Source: Arenicola marina (Eukaryota; Annelida; Polychaeta; Arenicolidae). Taken from it: a stretch of DNA of 64,000 nt. A program made the position numbers and the translations under genes. The notes beneath the pieces were generated by a model. That model made no database searches. It saw nothing but the letters and a program-made list of their open reading frames with translations, and had not been told where the DNA came from. Location: positions 27,832,254-27,896,253 of the forward strand of contig OZ025260.1 of the NCBI GenBank assembly GCA_964019135.1, given 5' to 3'. Of this stretch, positions 51,159 through 62,058 are shown in pieces (position 1 is the stretch's first letter; each line of letters begins with the position of its first letter).

Positions 51159-52745
51159 AAAACGTAAAAACGTAGCAGCAAAGCCTGTATTTGTAATTAC
51201 CTGAGTTAATGAAGAGGTATCCTTCGTGGCGAACCGTGCTTCTATGCCGAATTACAAATTGTAAATGGTTGAATTAATGCCGGCTGTCCGCGTCACGTTG
51301 CATGATACGCCCGGGGTACTCCCATATAGTACATACAACAGTGAGTAACTGTGTACGCTCGGCCCGCTGGGCTTGTGGGTGAACTCATCCGTGGCCTCCG
51401 GCCTTCAGTCGATGATTGTCAACATGGCGACCCGCCGCCCCCAATGTCACGCACTGAGCATAGTGACCGCCTCCCCCCGCATCCCTTCTCCTCACGTGTC
51501 CGCCCGCACTCGTCACGCCGTGCCTCACCCTCCACACGTGACGTCACGGTCAATAGGGCTATAAAGTCTCGTTCGATTAGAATTCCGGTTTACTCATTTT
51601 GGGGACAAACAAACGAAGCACGTGTTCGGAACGAGTTCAGAATCTCTACGCACACTGGTATCCTGGCTATCTGTGACGTAGGGGTGACGTGCATGTTATG
51701 CAAAAAGAGAGACTGGGAACCAGACTACCTGCGCAAAAGCCAGGCGCCGAGGGGTGGGTCCATTGCGGAAGGCCTAGCGCTATGATTAAGAATATTTAAG
51801 AAATATAGCTTCACAAAACGGATAGATGACATATTTTTTATTCGTGTGCGCCATCACAATGACGAATATTTGTTACGACGGTTTTTTTGGCATTTCCTAC
51901 GAAAACGAGGCATTATGACGTCACACGGATTCTCCCCGGTGACAACGTTGGCGCAACGCTTCAAACAGAAAACTTACAAAAATGAAGAAACTGAACAAAA
52001 GTGATACGAAAACATCCAACTGGTCTTATTTTATCTTTACCATGTGGTTTAATGACGCACCCGTGTATTGTTACTCCATGCACTGCACATTTTGACAGCG
52101 GAATGGTTAAGTCGATCACTTGCTCTCGCCATTTTTGTTACCGCGGAGGCACGCGAAACTCTGTGACGTCACTCTCTGCTTGGTGAACTTGCGAAAGCCC
52201 GTGTGCAGGGCTAAATTTAGCACGTTATTTTTAGCTTTCGAGTGTTTTGAAGACGGATTTTTCCTTGTATATTCCAAAAGTTCTGCGCTTCATCGCCTCC
52301 AAATATTTTAACGTATATCTCCCATAGCCATGTTTAGTAAAATGGTACTCATAATCTTTAGAATAAACCTGGAAATAAATTGACTTATAGCTGCCTATAC
52401 TTCAACATGGAGCACGTGTGTTTGTTTGTCTCCAAAACTGAAGTCTCGCGGCCCGATCGCGAGAACTGTATAGCCCTATACCAAATGTTTGCCAGACTGC
52501 GCGCCTGACAATATCGTGCGGCATCTGACGTCACATTGACAAGAAGACCTGTCCTCATCGCATAAAAAATTGAATATAAACAGAACAGGGCATCAGAAAT
52601 ATGAGCCTGGCCAAAACCAGAGATGTATTCGGCACAAGACTACTGTGAGGCATTTCACCCCAAGACTAAGATGTAGGCCTAATATCAATAGCTGCAAGAA
52701 TATCATAAATTTCAAAGAAAGCTACATATTCCATGTGTGGGAGAC
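51159..52745. other. No gene recognised; GC-rich patch at 51,290-51,560
   Basis: The patch holds CACGTGACGTCACGG at about 51,535 and CTATAAAG at about 51,560, which could be promoter-like, but no exon is recognised next to it. A 144-codon plus-strand frame (51,351-51,785) has no domain signal. Confidence 0.35.
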
Positions 52746-52913
52746 CAGGGGCGGATCTAGGAATTTGCCAAGGGGGGATTGCTCTCTGGCTAAAACTTGC
52801 GATGGGGGGGGGGGGGGGTGCTGCTCGGAGAAGCTGACTTTAACAGTGTATGTTCAGGTTCCCAATGGGGGGTTGCAACCCCCCTAACCCCGCCCCCCCT
52901 GGATCCGCCACTG
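52746..52913. mobile_element. Short element with CAG-GGGCGGATC / GGATCCGCCACTG ends
   Basis: The ends are imperfect inverted repeats of GGCGGATC(C/T)AG type and a G-tract lies inside. A related pair of ends bounds 49,483-49,746. CAG...CTG termini are typical of hAT MITEs, but no target duplication was confirmed. Confidence 0.45.
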
Positions 52914-53580
52914 CAGACTTACTATTTTAACTAAATGACATTAAATTTTGTCCTATCAATTACCAATATGTACCGAAATATCATAAAAACATTTCTTATG
53001 ACGTCTTATTATTTTCCAACTCCTTGTCGCAGGAAATTGGCTGAACAGTACAAATTAGAAAATTTCCAACATTGATTGCTGATCGTGCTGTAGACCTATT
53101 GACTCTGGTGATGCTGTCACCTGTTTAATTAACCTTAACTAAAGCTGCTCCTGAGCATTTTCCTATAATAAACTTTCAAATCTGTCAAAAACAAAGTGAA
53201 AAATCATTTATTTGAGTCCTCATTACATACAAACAATGCTATTGCACAAACTAAAAAGGTGATACTTTTTATCTGCATTTTCTGCCAGATAGGCACAAAC
53301 AAGTGCATGACAAAGTGGTGTTCTTGTGTACAATGTCATCACGCTGTGGGCAATTGTTCACCCTCTTTTGTCACCACTAAAACTCAAGTTTATATGATAA
53401 TGTATGCAATTTTTGAAGAGTTTACATTAAAACACATGCCTCAAGCTCATTTCTAGGAAACCATTTGAAATTCATTATTATGTTTTTTATATTAAAAGAG
53501 AAAGTTGCTGTACAGTGTGGGATCTCTGCTTTCCTGGTGGGTGGGAAATGTATGTGAAGCCTTAGCTTCAGGGGTGGGAG
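52914..53580. other. AT-rich, nothing recognised
   Basis: No gene, repeat or TIR was identified before the Mutator-type TIR at 53,581. Confidence 0.4.
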
Positions 53581-53968
53581 TTGGCGCAAGTGCCCCCAGG
53601 CAAGCCCGCTTCTCCAGGGGCACAACGGTAACAATGTTAAAATCCTTCGACGTTAGTAGGGAATCGACTGTAGCTTTTATTATAATGTGTGCTCGAACAA
53701 TCATAGTGTTTACGTATTCTATTTACCTTGTTCTATCATCTGACATCAATAAAGTGTGTCAACACTAGGTTGTTTCGGTTATATATTCGTGAAGAAATGT
53801 TGGAGCACACAACTGTTCCCGACCAGCTATCTGCCATATTTGTTTTTGGCGGATGCCGGTACCTGCGAATGCGACTTGGTGCCTCCTCTCCGTTAGCATA
53901 TGACTCTCCGCTAGAGGGCCTTGTCAGTCGCTCACTTCGCTCACTAGCGCAGTTCCGCTCTCTGCCTT
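53581..53968 (+). mobile_element. Solo Mutator-type TIR (truncated element)
   Basis: It begins TTGGCGCAAGTGCCCCCAGG and continues for over 150 bp as the inverted copy of the terminus ending at 59,421. Its left flank (GGGTGGGAG) does not match the flank of any right end here, so its partner is lost or rearranged. Confidence 0.7.
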
Positions 53969-54849
53969 AGGGTGATTCCGCTGGGGGCTGTCTTGGCGCA
54001 AGTGCCCCCAGCAAGCCCGCTTCTCTAGGGGCACAAAGTCTGTGAGAGTCCAAAATGTCTGACTGCCCAAAACGGGACAGGAGCAGGATTTTGAAACCTA
54101 CAACATAATGCACAGTTAGCTACAACTCGAGCATCCACGAATTAATATATCACAAGAACCATGACCAGAGTTTGTCCATATCCTTAAGGTGGTCCCGACC
54201 TCGCATAATTATTGATTTAATTGATAGATCTACGGCCGGAGGGTGTGACAAGTTCAAAATAGGGCAAAGAGGCCAATTAAGGCTGTAAAATACTGCTAAC
54301 GCTTATTTTTTCCGTGCCTTGTTATGCACCGTCCCACACTTAAACTCCCCACCCCTACCACCCCCCACCCCTTCGAGATTCTCCTCGAATGTTATTCGTA
54401 CATTGCTATCTAAGAGATACAAAACGAGTGTATCACGGTTTCATATCGCCAGATTGTGAATGACTGAAACGTCAAACGTAACTGTTCGTTGGTTCTTAGC
54501 TATGTAGGACGTTTTGGGTAGGCCTAGTCGGACGTTTTGGGCTCTCACAAACGTCAACGGTGCAGAACGGTGTCAATGTTAAATCCTTAGTAGGGAATCG
54601 ACTAATTCAATTATGTGTGCTCAAACAATCATAGCGTTTACGTAATAATAGAAATAGTGCTTACGTATTCTACATACCTTGTTCTATCATCTGACATTAA
54701 GAAAGTGTGTCGACACTAGGTTGTTTCGGTTATATTTCTGCGAAGAAATGTTGGACCACACAGCTTCCCGACCAGCCGTCCGCCATATTTGTTTTGGGCG
54801 GATGCTGGTACCACTCTCTGCCTTCGATTCACTCTGCTAGGGCCGGTAC

Positions 54850-55075
54850 ATAAAAACACCGAAACGCACCGAAACGCACCGAAACGGAGCAGTGACGACC
54901 GAAACGGAGTGCCTGAAACACGAAACGGAGCACAAACGGAGCGAAACGGAGTGCCTGAAGCACGAAACGGAGCAAAAACGGACCGAAACGGAGCAGTGTC
55001 GGCCGAAAAGGAGCAGTGACGACCGAAACGGGGCATAAACTGAGCACAAACGCACCGAAACGGAGCATAAGAAGC
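54850..55075 (+). repeat. Subterminal CCGAAACGGAGC-type array
   Basis: About a dozen irregularly spaced copies of CGAAACG follow GGTACATAAAAACACCG. The inverse arrangement, with a 10-bp period, lies at 58,862-58,945. Such subterminal arrays often bind transposase; that role is inference. Confidence 0.75.
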
Positions 55076-55201
55076 AAATGAAATATAGTAGATATTTGTC
55101 ACGAAGTAGATTTATTTATAAATTTCAAACTCACATATATACATAATAATCTTATCATAAAACAATGATTACTGTTACGGCGTTGACTATCTATACTCTA
55201 G

Positions 55202-58200
55202 CTACTTCTTCTTGCTCAGTGTTGTAGTTCTTGTCGCCTGTCTTCTCTTGCGCTGGTTAAGTTTCTTTCCTGCAGATGGTGTAGTCGGAACGACCAGCTT
55301 CCCGTCCGTTGAAGTCACGACATTTCCGCCGAGAGCACCATCACTCTTGAAGAATGTCGCTCTGATCTTCTTCCGCTGCTCCGCCATTTTTGTAGCATAT
55401 ACATTAGGTTTCATGTAGAATGCTTGATACTGTGGCGCAAGCTCGAATTCCCCACGTCCAATCATTGCCTTTTCGACGTCGACGTATTGGGCCGATATCT
55501 GTTTACACAAGATGTCGACGAGGGTATGGAGCGGTTGCTGCTTCCAATTCACCAGTTGTTTGAGCACATGGTTCATACTCTCCGTGTTGTTGTTGGTCCA
55601 CATTGGGGTGATGAGACCGGCGATGACAGGTTCGACCACTCTCTGTTTTATTTGGGGAACTATCCTATTGTTGAAGTACTTGAGAAAAGGTGGTGCTTTC
55701 TCCGTTATTACCCCAGCAAGGGAACGCACGCGCTCTTCGAAGACAATAATGGTGTCAGCGTTGGCAAGTCCGTTGGGTCCGAATATCTCCGAGATGATAT
55801 GTTGTCGTTCCGTTCTTTTCACACACTTTTTGCTTTCGCAGATAATCCTCTATGTTGTCGCGCAGATGCTTTGTACACAGCACATTCGTCGATTGCGGGA
55901 AGAAGAACTTGATGGCATTGCGCATCGCGGTTTCGTCATCGCTGCCAATGGCAAGTCTTGCCGCTTCTGTGTCGCGCAGTGCAGCAGCTAGCGTTGAGAA
56001 GAAGGGGCTGTATGATTCAAACGTTGACCGCCCATGAAGGAACACGGGTCCCATCATTATTGGATGGGTCGATGCAGCAGACCGGGTGACACATAGCTGC
56101 ATATAGCTGGTGAGAGTGACGAAGATTTCGCCAAGATTAAAAGTCTTGTCCACCCCTAGCGGGGTTTTCCCGGAGCAGCAGAACCGTTTGACATCACTGA
56201 TTTGCTCGTCTGAATATACAACGATGCCCATGTCCTTGTTCACACTGGAGATGAGACGGATCATCGGATTTGTCCGTGACATGTTGAGAACCTGCTGCAT
56301 TTGATCCGCCAGGTTTCGCGTGCTGCCTACTGTTTCGTCGTCCTTCCTCTTGTCGTTGTATTTCTTGCTGCGTAATTGCTGGGTGTCTTTTGGCCCATCA
56401 AGTAAACCAAATTCATGGATGAGATCGTTGTATGCCGCCTTTGGTTTCTTTTCCTTAACCGCTTCTGATATCCGTTCCATGGTTGTTCCTGGTGTCCTGA
56501 TATACTGGTTCTTTCTCCCTTTTGCGTTCCCGTGAAGACTGAGTCCCGGAAATTTCCCGGTGTACTCGACGAGGGCGTGATGATCCGTATGCGTCAGGAA
56601 ACCAGTGGGGGCGAAGTTGACCCACGTCACTCGTTTCTTGTAGTTTGCATCGGCTTTTAGTCCTGTGTAATACCTCTGGATTTCCAGTAAATTTGATGAA
56701 TCCGGCTGAGGATTAAGCGGTATATATTGCCGCTTTTTGTTCACCATTTTTTCATGGCAATAGTGACCATCTTTGTAGAACAGTTTCTTCAGAGTTTTAT
56801 CTGGATAGACAAAGTATGCCGTCTTGGGGGAAGCACCAGAAGCATTCGAAGCACCGCAATCGTCGCTGAAGTCACTCTTCATCCCGTTGTTGCGTCGTTG
56901 CATGTTGCGTTGATTTTTCACCAAGAAGACGTTCTCTTTAACCCCAAGTGGTACCGCCTCGTGCGTTTCACTTGGTTTCTGTAGCATTTGCATCACCTCT
57001 TTCATTGCAAGTGGCTTACGATTCGGAAGAGGGTGACCAACTGCTTGTGGATTGTCTTCTGGGTCACAGACGTCCGCCATCTCCGTTACATGCGGGGGAA
57101 CATACAGAATCGAATCATCATCTGCCGTGCATGATTCCCGCCCAAAGAAACTATTGAAATTGACTTTCTTTAGTCTCTTAGCACAGGGAACATCACTAAA
57201 GTCTATTGTTCGTTTTGACTTTGGAGAAGCGAGCGGAATTCCCTTTAAAGAATCGTTTCCCATAGTGGAAGTGGACGACTCGGCTGCGTTTGAAGACTTA
57301 GGAGTTGAGGCAAGTTGTGGGCTTGCCAGAGAGCTGCTGCCAGACAACTCAACTTGTATTGGAGTGACATCGCAAGATGGCTTATCGACGGTAATGTGGT
57401 CGTCAGAATCTGCAACACATATCTCCGGTTCTTCAACATCACCGATGCCCATGAGAGGAACGAAATGATCTGGTATCCACGTCTGGCGCGTTGCAGTATT
57501 CGTCGAGGTCCACATGATATACACTGGATCCTTTTCCAGTCTCATCATCGAGAAAGTCGTGTTCAGAATGTTTAACGTCTTATCTAAGAGTCCGTTCATC
57601 GCTGGATATATAGACACAATGTCTCTGCCTATGACACTGGCAGCGGCTTGCATGTGCCAAGCTGATGCATATGCGCCATTTGTCACAGCATCTCGGCAGG
57701 ATGACATAAAGGTTGGGCTGACAAGGTTCAAGCCCCCTCTTATGTGCTCTCCCTTATAATGTTCCTCGTTGGTTATCAGTTCTATAGCGCATAGGACGCG
57801 CAAGCAAGCTGCGTACGTGGCGTTACCCGCAAGTGCCACGGAGACGAATGAAAAGAAGCAGTTTCCATCGGCAGGAACCCTCACTGGCACTCTGTCGCCA
57901 GCGCCTCCAACCTTCTCTAGGATTTGAAGAGTCGCTTGGTCCGGTTCGAAATTAATGAACGACCCAGTAATAGCCGATAAAGCAGGCACATGGCGAAGCA
58001 ATATCGCCTCTCTCTGCAGCAGCCTGCAGAGATTTCTGGCTTCTCGAGGCTGATTTCAGGCGCCTCATGGCTGCTTGGAAATCGAAATTTCCAGTGGAAT
58101 CTTTGCAGCAGATAGAGCAGTAGTAGTCACTTGAGCTGTTTTGCAGAACATCCATCTGGATGGATATTATTCAGCTCTTCACAGTCTGCATGGAGCCAAA

Positions 58201-58345
58201 CTTCACATTTGTCAGAGAAAATACACTTATTGGTACATTCAAGTTGGCATTTACCGCATGGCCAATTCATTTTGGCATCACGGCGCTTTCGTGAGATCGG
58301 CATGGTCAGTGGTAATACGAGCCTTATCTCAATGGTTTCATTCAA
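55202..58345 (-). pseudogene. Decayed Mutator-like transposase with PHD finger and OTU domain
   Basis: It reads from 58,345 to 55,202 in four segments. The first has a PHD-type zinc finger (CGKCQLECTNKC, CEVWLHADC; then CSICC in the next segment). The main open segment (58,001-55,755) starts with an OTU cysteine-protease domain, with DGNCFF (Cys at 57,858-57,860) and DHF (His at 57,465-57,467). It continues into a MULE transposase core: first Asp in GVDKTF near 56,153, second Asp in GSDDETAM near 55,935 and the C-H motif LCTKH. The last segment holds the catalytic Glu in NNNTESMNH near 55,580. Frames shift at a GATGGATG duplication (58,149-58,156), near 58,010, and at an A5 run (55,826-55,830), so it cannot be translated as one protein. 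The catalytic residues remain, suggesting recent decay. Confidence 0.85.
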
Positions 58346-58424
58346 GGCATCTGGTCATATGAGGCAAATGCAGGCCTTATATAATGCTTATAATGCTCAA
58401 CACCAATTAACTTGACACCTCCAG

Positions 58425-58625
58425 AGTTGTGAATACTCAACACCATCCAGGGTGTGAATGCTCAACACCAATTAACTTGACACCTCCAGAGTTGTGAATA
58501 TTCAACACCATCCAGGGTGTGAATGCTCAACACCAATTAACTTGACACCTCCAGAGTTGTGAATACTCAACACCACCCGGGGTGTAAATGCCCAATACCA
58601 ATAAACTTGACACCTCCAGGGTTGT
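58425..58625. repeat. 65-bp tandem repeat, three units
   Basis: The phrase GTTGTGAATACTCAACACCA recurs at 58,426, 58,491 and 58,556 and partly at 58,621. Each unit contains CTCAACACC in two contexts and AACTTGACACCTCCAG. It lies inside the Mutator-like element, upstream of its gene. Confidence 0.9.
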
Positions 58626-58861
58626 GAAAACACCTCCCATGATGTGAAATAAATTCGTTTCATGACTTAATACGTTGGGATTAATATATTGAAAGTCAGT
58701 GACACACCTTTGGCCCTTGGTGATGGACTTGTTGTTGTTGTGCTTCTTTTTGATCGGATTCCGACACATTAATGCCATGAAATGGCTTATAAACTCTGTA
58801 TAAACAGATAATAAGTAAAGTACATGCATAGAAACATTTAAAAATACATATCCAAATGCTT

Positions 58862-58945
58862 CAGACACTCCGTTTCGGTGCGTTTCGGTCCGTTTCGGTG
58901 CGTTTCGGTCCGTTTCGGTCCGTTTCGGTCCGTTTCGGTGTTTTT
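58862..58945 (-). repeat. Subterminal CGTTTCGGTC array, 10-bp period
   Basis: About eight units of CGTTTCGGT(G/C) end at TGTTTTTATGTACCC, the inverted counterpart of the left array at 54,850. Confidence 0.85.
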
Positions 58946-59755
58946 ATGTACCCGGTAAAAGCTAGCTTCCGTAGCGCTACCGTGCGGGGAGCTTGTGCTG
59001 GTACCTGTGAATGCGACTTGGTTCCTCCTCTCCGTTAGAATATGACTCTCCGCCAGAGGGCCTTGTCAGTCGCTCACTTTGAACTTAAGGATAATAGCAG
59101 CGCCCTCTTTCACAGGTAATTAACTGTTACAAAGTTTGGGATCTAGGCTACAAACAGCTATTGTAGCGAGACTCGCCAGGTGGCGCTGCATACGCATGGC
59201 GGTTGGTCGGGAAAAGTCGCATGCTCCAACATTTGTTCGCGAAAATCACCTTCTTGATGTCAGAAGATAGAACAAGGTATATAGAATGCGTAAGCACTAT
59301 TACTGTACGCGCCCACATTATAAAAAAGCTACAGTCGATTCCCTACTAACGTCGAAGGATTTTAACATTGTTACCGTTGTGCCCCTAGAGAAGCGGGCTT
59401 GCCTGGGGGCACTTGCGCCAACACTTCAAGGTGTTTCTTGAAGGTAACAATTTCACACTGTTTACCGGTCATCAACCTCTGAAATGGATCCCGAGTCAAA
59501 AAGCCATCTTCCCGGCTTGCTCGTAGGTAACACACGTCAAATAATGTTGTGCCCGACGCTGTCTCTCGCAAAACCTGGCCTGTCTCTTAAGGTCACACAC
59601 AGGGTCTAACGGCACACATGAGTTATTAGAGGCAGGCCTGGTGATCTCTCGCATAGGATACCCGTTCACCCGAAAACCAGTTGATGAGGACACATAAACC
59701 TTTGACACCGTTGTGCCCCTAGAGAAGCGGGCTTGCCAGGGGGCACTTGCGCCAA

Positions 59756-60148
59756 GGGGCTGCCGTGCATCTGGCGTCTAAAAGTGAGCGGGGATTGCAG
59801 AGCGCCATCGTGCGGTGAGCTTGAGTATGTTTCAAGTCAAGCTCCCCGCACGGTGGCGCTACGCAAGCTTTTATAATGGAGCCCTAGCGGAGTGAGTCGA
59901 AGGGCAGAGAGTGGTTTCAAGTCTCGCTGGGAACCAGCAGGTGGTGTAAAAATAAGCACAAGGCAGGGAACAGCTTACAAGTTTGACAGCACGACAACAG
60001 CCGAAAAGTGTCGACTTCACCCAATGACAGTGTTAACACGATAACAATCATAATGTGAGTTGTGCTTCTGTGTCATCAACCAACACAATCGTTCTTATAT
60101 TAGCCCTAATGCTAGAAATTAGAGACTGACAAGTGGTGGAAAGGTAGC
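59756..60148. other. Flank of the Mutator-like element with a hairpin at 59,797-59,868
   Basis: AGCGCCATCGTGCGG and CCGCACGGTGGCGCT pair around a short loop. A similar GTGCGGGGAGCTTG block lies at 58,983. No gene is recognised. Confidence 0.45.
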
Positions 60149-60155
60149 CCTGATG

Positions 60156-60478
60156 CACAGGTACCTCAATCGTGGGTCGGGAGGGGGGGGGGTGGGGGCG
60201 GCCGGCTTCACACATATGTCATATAAAGAGAGAAGGTAGGCAAGCCATTTTGCAGCCAGAAAACTCAGCCCGAACAACATCGGTCGATTTCGTCAACAAA
60301 ATGTCCCGACTGCACGGTTTCCTCGCTTCACTCAATGCCTCAACACTTTACTCACGAAAATATCACGTAATCCCATTCAAACACACCTTCAAATCGATGC
60401 ATCAAGACATTTTTCCGCCAACTTTCCGCCCCCCCCCCCCCCCCCCCACCCTACCGACCCACGATTGAGGCACCTGTG
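60156..60478. mobile_element. MITE with CACAGGTACCTC / GAGGCACCTGTG ends and 7-bp direct repeats
   Basis: The terminal inverted repeats include CTCAATCGTGGGTCGG and its complement, each followed by a G or C tract. CCTGATG flanks both sides (60,149-60,155 and 60,479-60,485). The interior has no gene. Confidence 0.8.
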
Positions 60479-60688
60479 CCTGATGCATAGCCCTAACGAC
60501 CTGAACCCTAACGGGCCCTAACTTACTGCCTAACAGAGGGTGTATGCTTGATCTGCATTGATCTGACCGGCAAGAGAGTTAAATGCCGCATAATCTCCAC
60601 CAGGGGCTGATGATGATGCCGACCGTTAGGTGGCGCTGTGATCACCAAGCGATGTGTCCATGGCTCGGCGTCCATGCCCACACCCCAT

Positions 60689-61018
60689 GGTTATGCAGAA
60701 ATCCCCCCCATGGCCATGCAGAAATCCCCCCCATGGCCATGCAGAAATCCCCCCCATGGCCATGCAGAAATCCCCCCCATGGGCATGCAGAAATCCCCCC
60801 CATGGCCATGCAGAAATCCCCCCCATGGCCATGCAGAAATCCCCCCCATGGCCATGCAGAAATCCCCCCCATGGCCATGCAGAAATCCCCCCCATGGCTA
60901 TGCAGAAATCCCCCCCATGGCCATGCAGAAATCCCCTTCATGGCTATGCAGAAATCCCCCCCATGGCCATGCAGAAATCCCCCCCATGGCCACGCAGAAA
61001 TCCCCCCCATGGCCATGG
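60689..61018. repeat. Minisatellite of ~14 units of 23 bp
   Basis: The unit is CATGCAGAAATCCCCCCCAT plus GGC. Because 23 is not a multiple of three, every frame reads through all three phases and stays open. It is not coding. Confidence 0.95.
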
Positions 61019-61344
61019 GGAGATGCCTCCCCTGTGATCACTATCACTGTATCAGTGTATGTATCATAATGGCACCTTACACATGGAGTGGAGAGGGTCT
61101 CAATATCATGTATTTTATAAAAGGGGGGCATCTCCACATATCTGAATGTGACACCTGATATACTGGGTGCATTTCTTTGGTGGCTCAGTATATCATTGCA
61201 ATAACCGGAATATGAATATTACGCATCAGTACACTGCCTTACACTTCTTTCTCCCGGGTATGGGTGCATCCACATCCATTCGGTATGGCGATATACCTTG
61301 TTCAAAACAGTACGGGACATAATTGCATTTCATTGCCCCCTACT

Positions 61345-61612
61345 GGGCTCGTGCTAGGATATTTTTTTCATTAGCCAATTTGGCTAATTCCGTGGAAAAA
61401 CATTAGCCAAAATTAGCCAAATATATTTATAAATCTCATAATTGGAGATGAATGTAGTAGATCTACCATGTAATGCGAACATGAATAAAAATGTGTTTGT
61501 AGTTGAAATTTTAGATTCGCCATTTTGGCGAGTGTCCAGGAAGTTCTTATCGCCAAATCTCAAATTTTCTCGCCAAATGGCTATTGGCGAATGCTAACGC
61601 GAGCCGAGCCCT
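61345..61612 (+). mobile_element. MITE, inverted copy of the family at 16,390-16,626
   Basis: It has the TTAGCCAATTTGGCTAAT half and the TCGCCAAATGGCTATTGGCG half in the same order as the first copy read on the opposite strand. Imperfect inverted ends carry GCTCG and CGAGC. Confidence 0.65.
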
Positions 61613-61659
61613 ATGAGGAGAGTCAGCTCCTAAGGGGGACCTATGCTGTAAACTTTGTA

Positions 61660-61865
61660 TCTGGCCCCCTGAGAGGCGAATGGCACATTAATCAGTGGTT
61701 CGAGCCCTACTGTAGTCTGTGTGATTCCAGCATAACGATCCCATGTCCTTCTTCGCAAAGAGTAGGGAGTTACCCCAGGGATATGGCTCCATGTACTCTT
61801 CCCTTCTGTCTCCCTTTGACGCAATATGACAACAAGTGGTTAAAGCATCCTGAATATACCACAAA
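61660..61865 (+). mobile_element. 5'-truncated tRNA-derived SINE
   Basis: It starts in the tRNA-like region (B box GGTTCGAGCCC) and continues through GGATATGGCTCCA to TGACGCAATATGAC and TTAAAGCATCCTGAATATAC. It has diverged more than the copies at 35,939 and 50,888. Confidence 0.75.
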
Positions 61866-61873
61866 CTGTACAC

Positions 61874-62058
61874 AGGCACAGTAAATCAGTGGAGGGGAGA
61901 TGGGGTAAGGGCTCCACAGTGTATACAAAACATTGTACTCTGTGGGGCTCCCTACCCCTCCACTGATTTACTTTGGCGCAAGTGCCCCCAGGCAAGCCAG
62001 CTTCTCTAGGGAAGCTGGCTTGCCTGGGGGCACTTGCGCCAATGATTTACTGTGCCTT
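61874..62058. mobile_element. Hairpin MITE interrupted by a Mutator palindrome
   Basis: The left arm (AGGCACAGTAAATCAGTGGA...) pairs with a right arm that is restored when the 70-bp insertion and one copy of TGATTTACT are removed. The loop is near 61,925. Confidence 0.88.
61973..62042. mobile_element. 70-bp Mutator TIR-TIR palindrome with perfect 9-bp TSD
   Basis: Two 32-bp arms (TTGGCGCAAGTGCCCCCAGG...) face each other across a TCTAGG spacer. TGATTTACT flanks it at 61,964-61,972 and 62,043-62,051. The arms are TIRs of the Mutator-like family at 53,581-59,755 and nothing else is left inside. Confidence 0.93.

Larger units (their letters stand above)
53993..59755 (-). mobile_element. Mutator-like DNA transposon, ~5.76 kb, nested/rearranged
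   Basis: The ends are TTGGCGCAAGTGCCCCC and its complement. Flanks GGGGCTGTC (53,984-53,992) and GGGGCTGCC (59,756-59,764) agree at 8 of 9 bases, a 9-bp target duplication typical of Mutator elements. A second right end of the same family lies inside at 59,421, and a further partial left TIR at about 54,565. The interior carries the PHD-OTU-MULE gene. Pairing of the outer ends is inferred from the duplication. Confidence 0.75.

Noticed and set aside
51351-51785. 144-codon plus-strand frame in a GC-rich patch
   Set aside because: Its composition changes midway, no domain is visible and no splice partners were found; the patch was noted only as possibly promoter-like.
60689-61018. A CRISPR array
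   Set aside because: The short direct repeats have no unique spacers; it is a simple 23-bp minisatellite in a eukaryotic genome.
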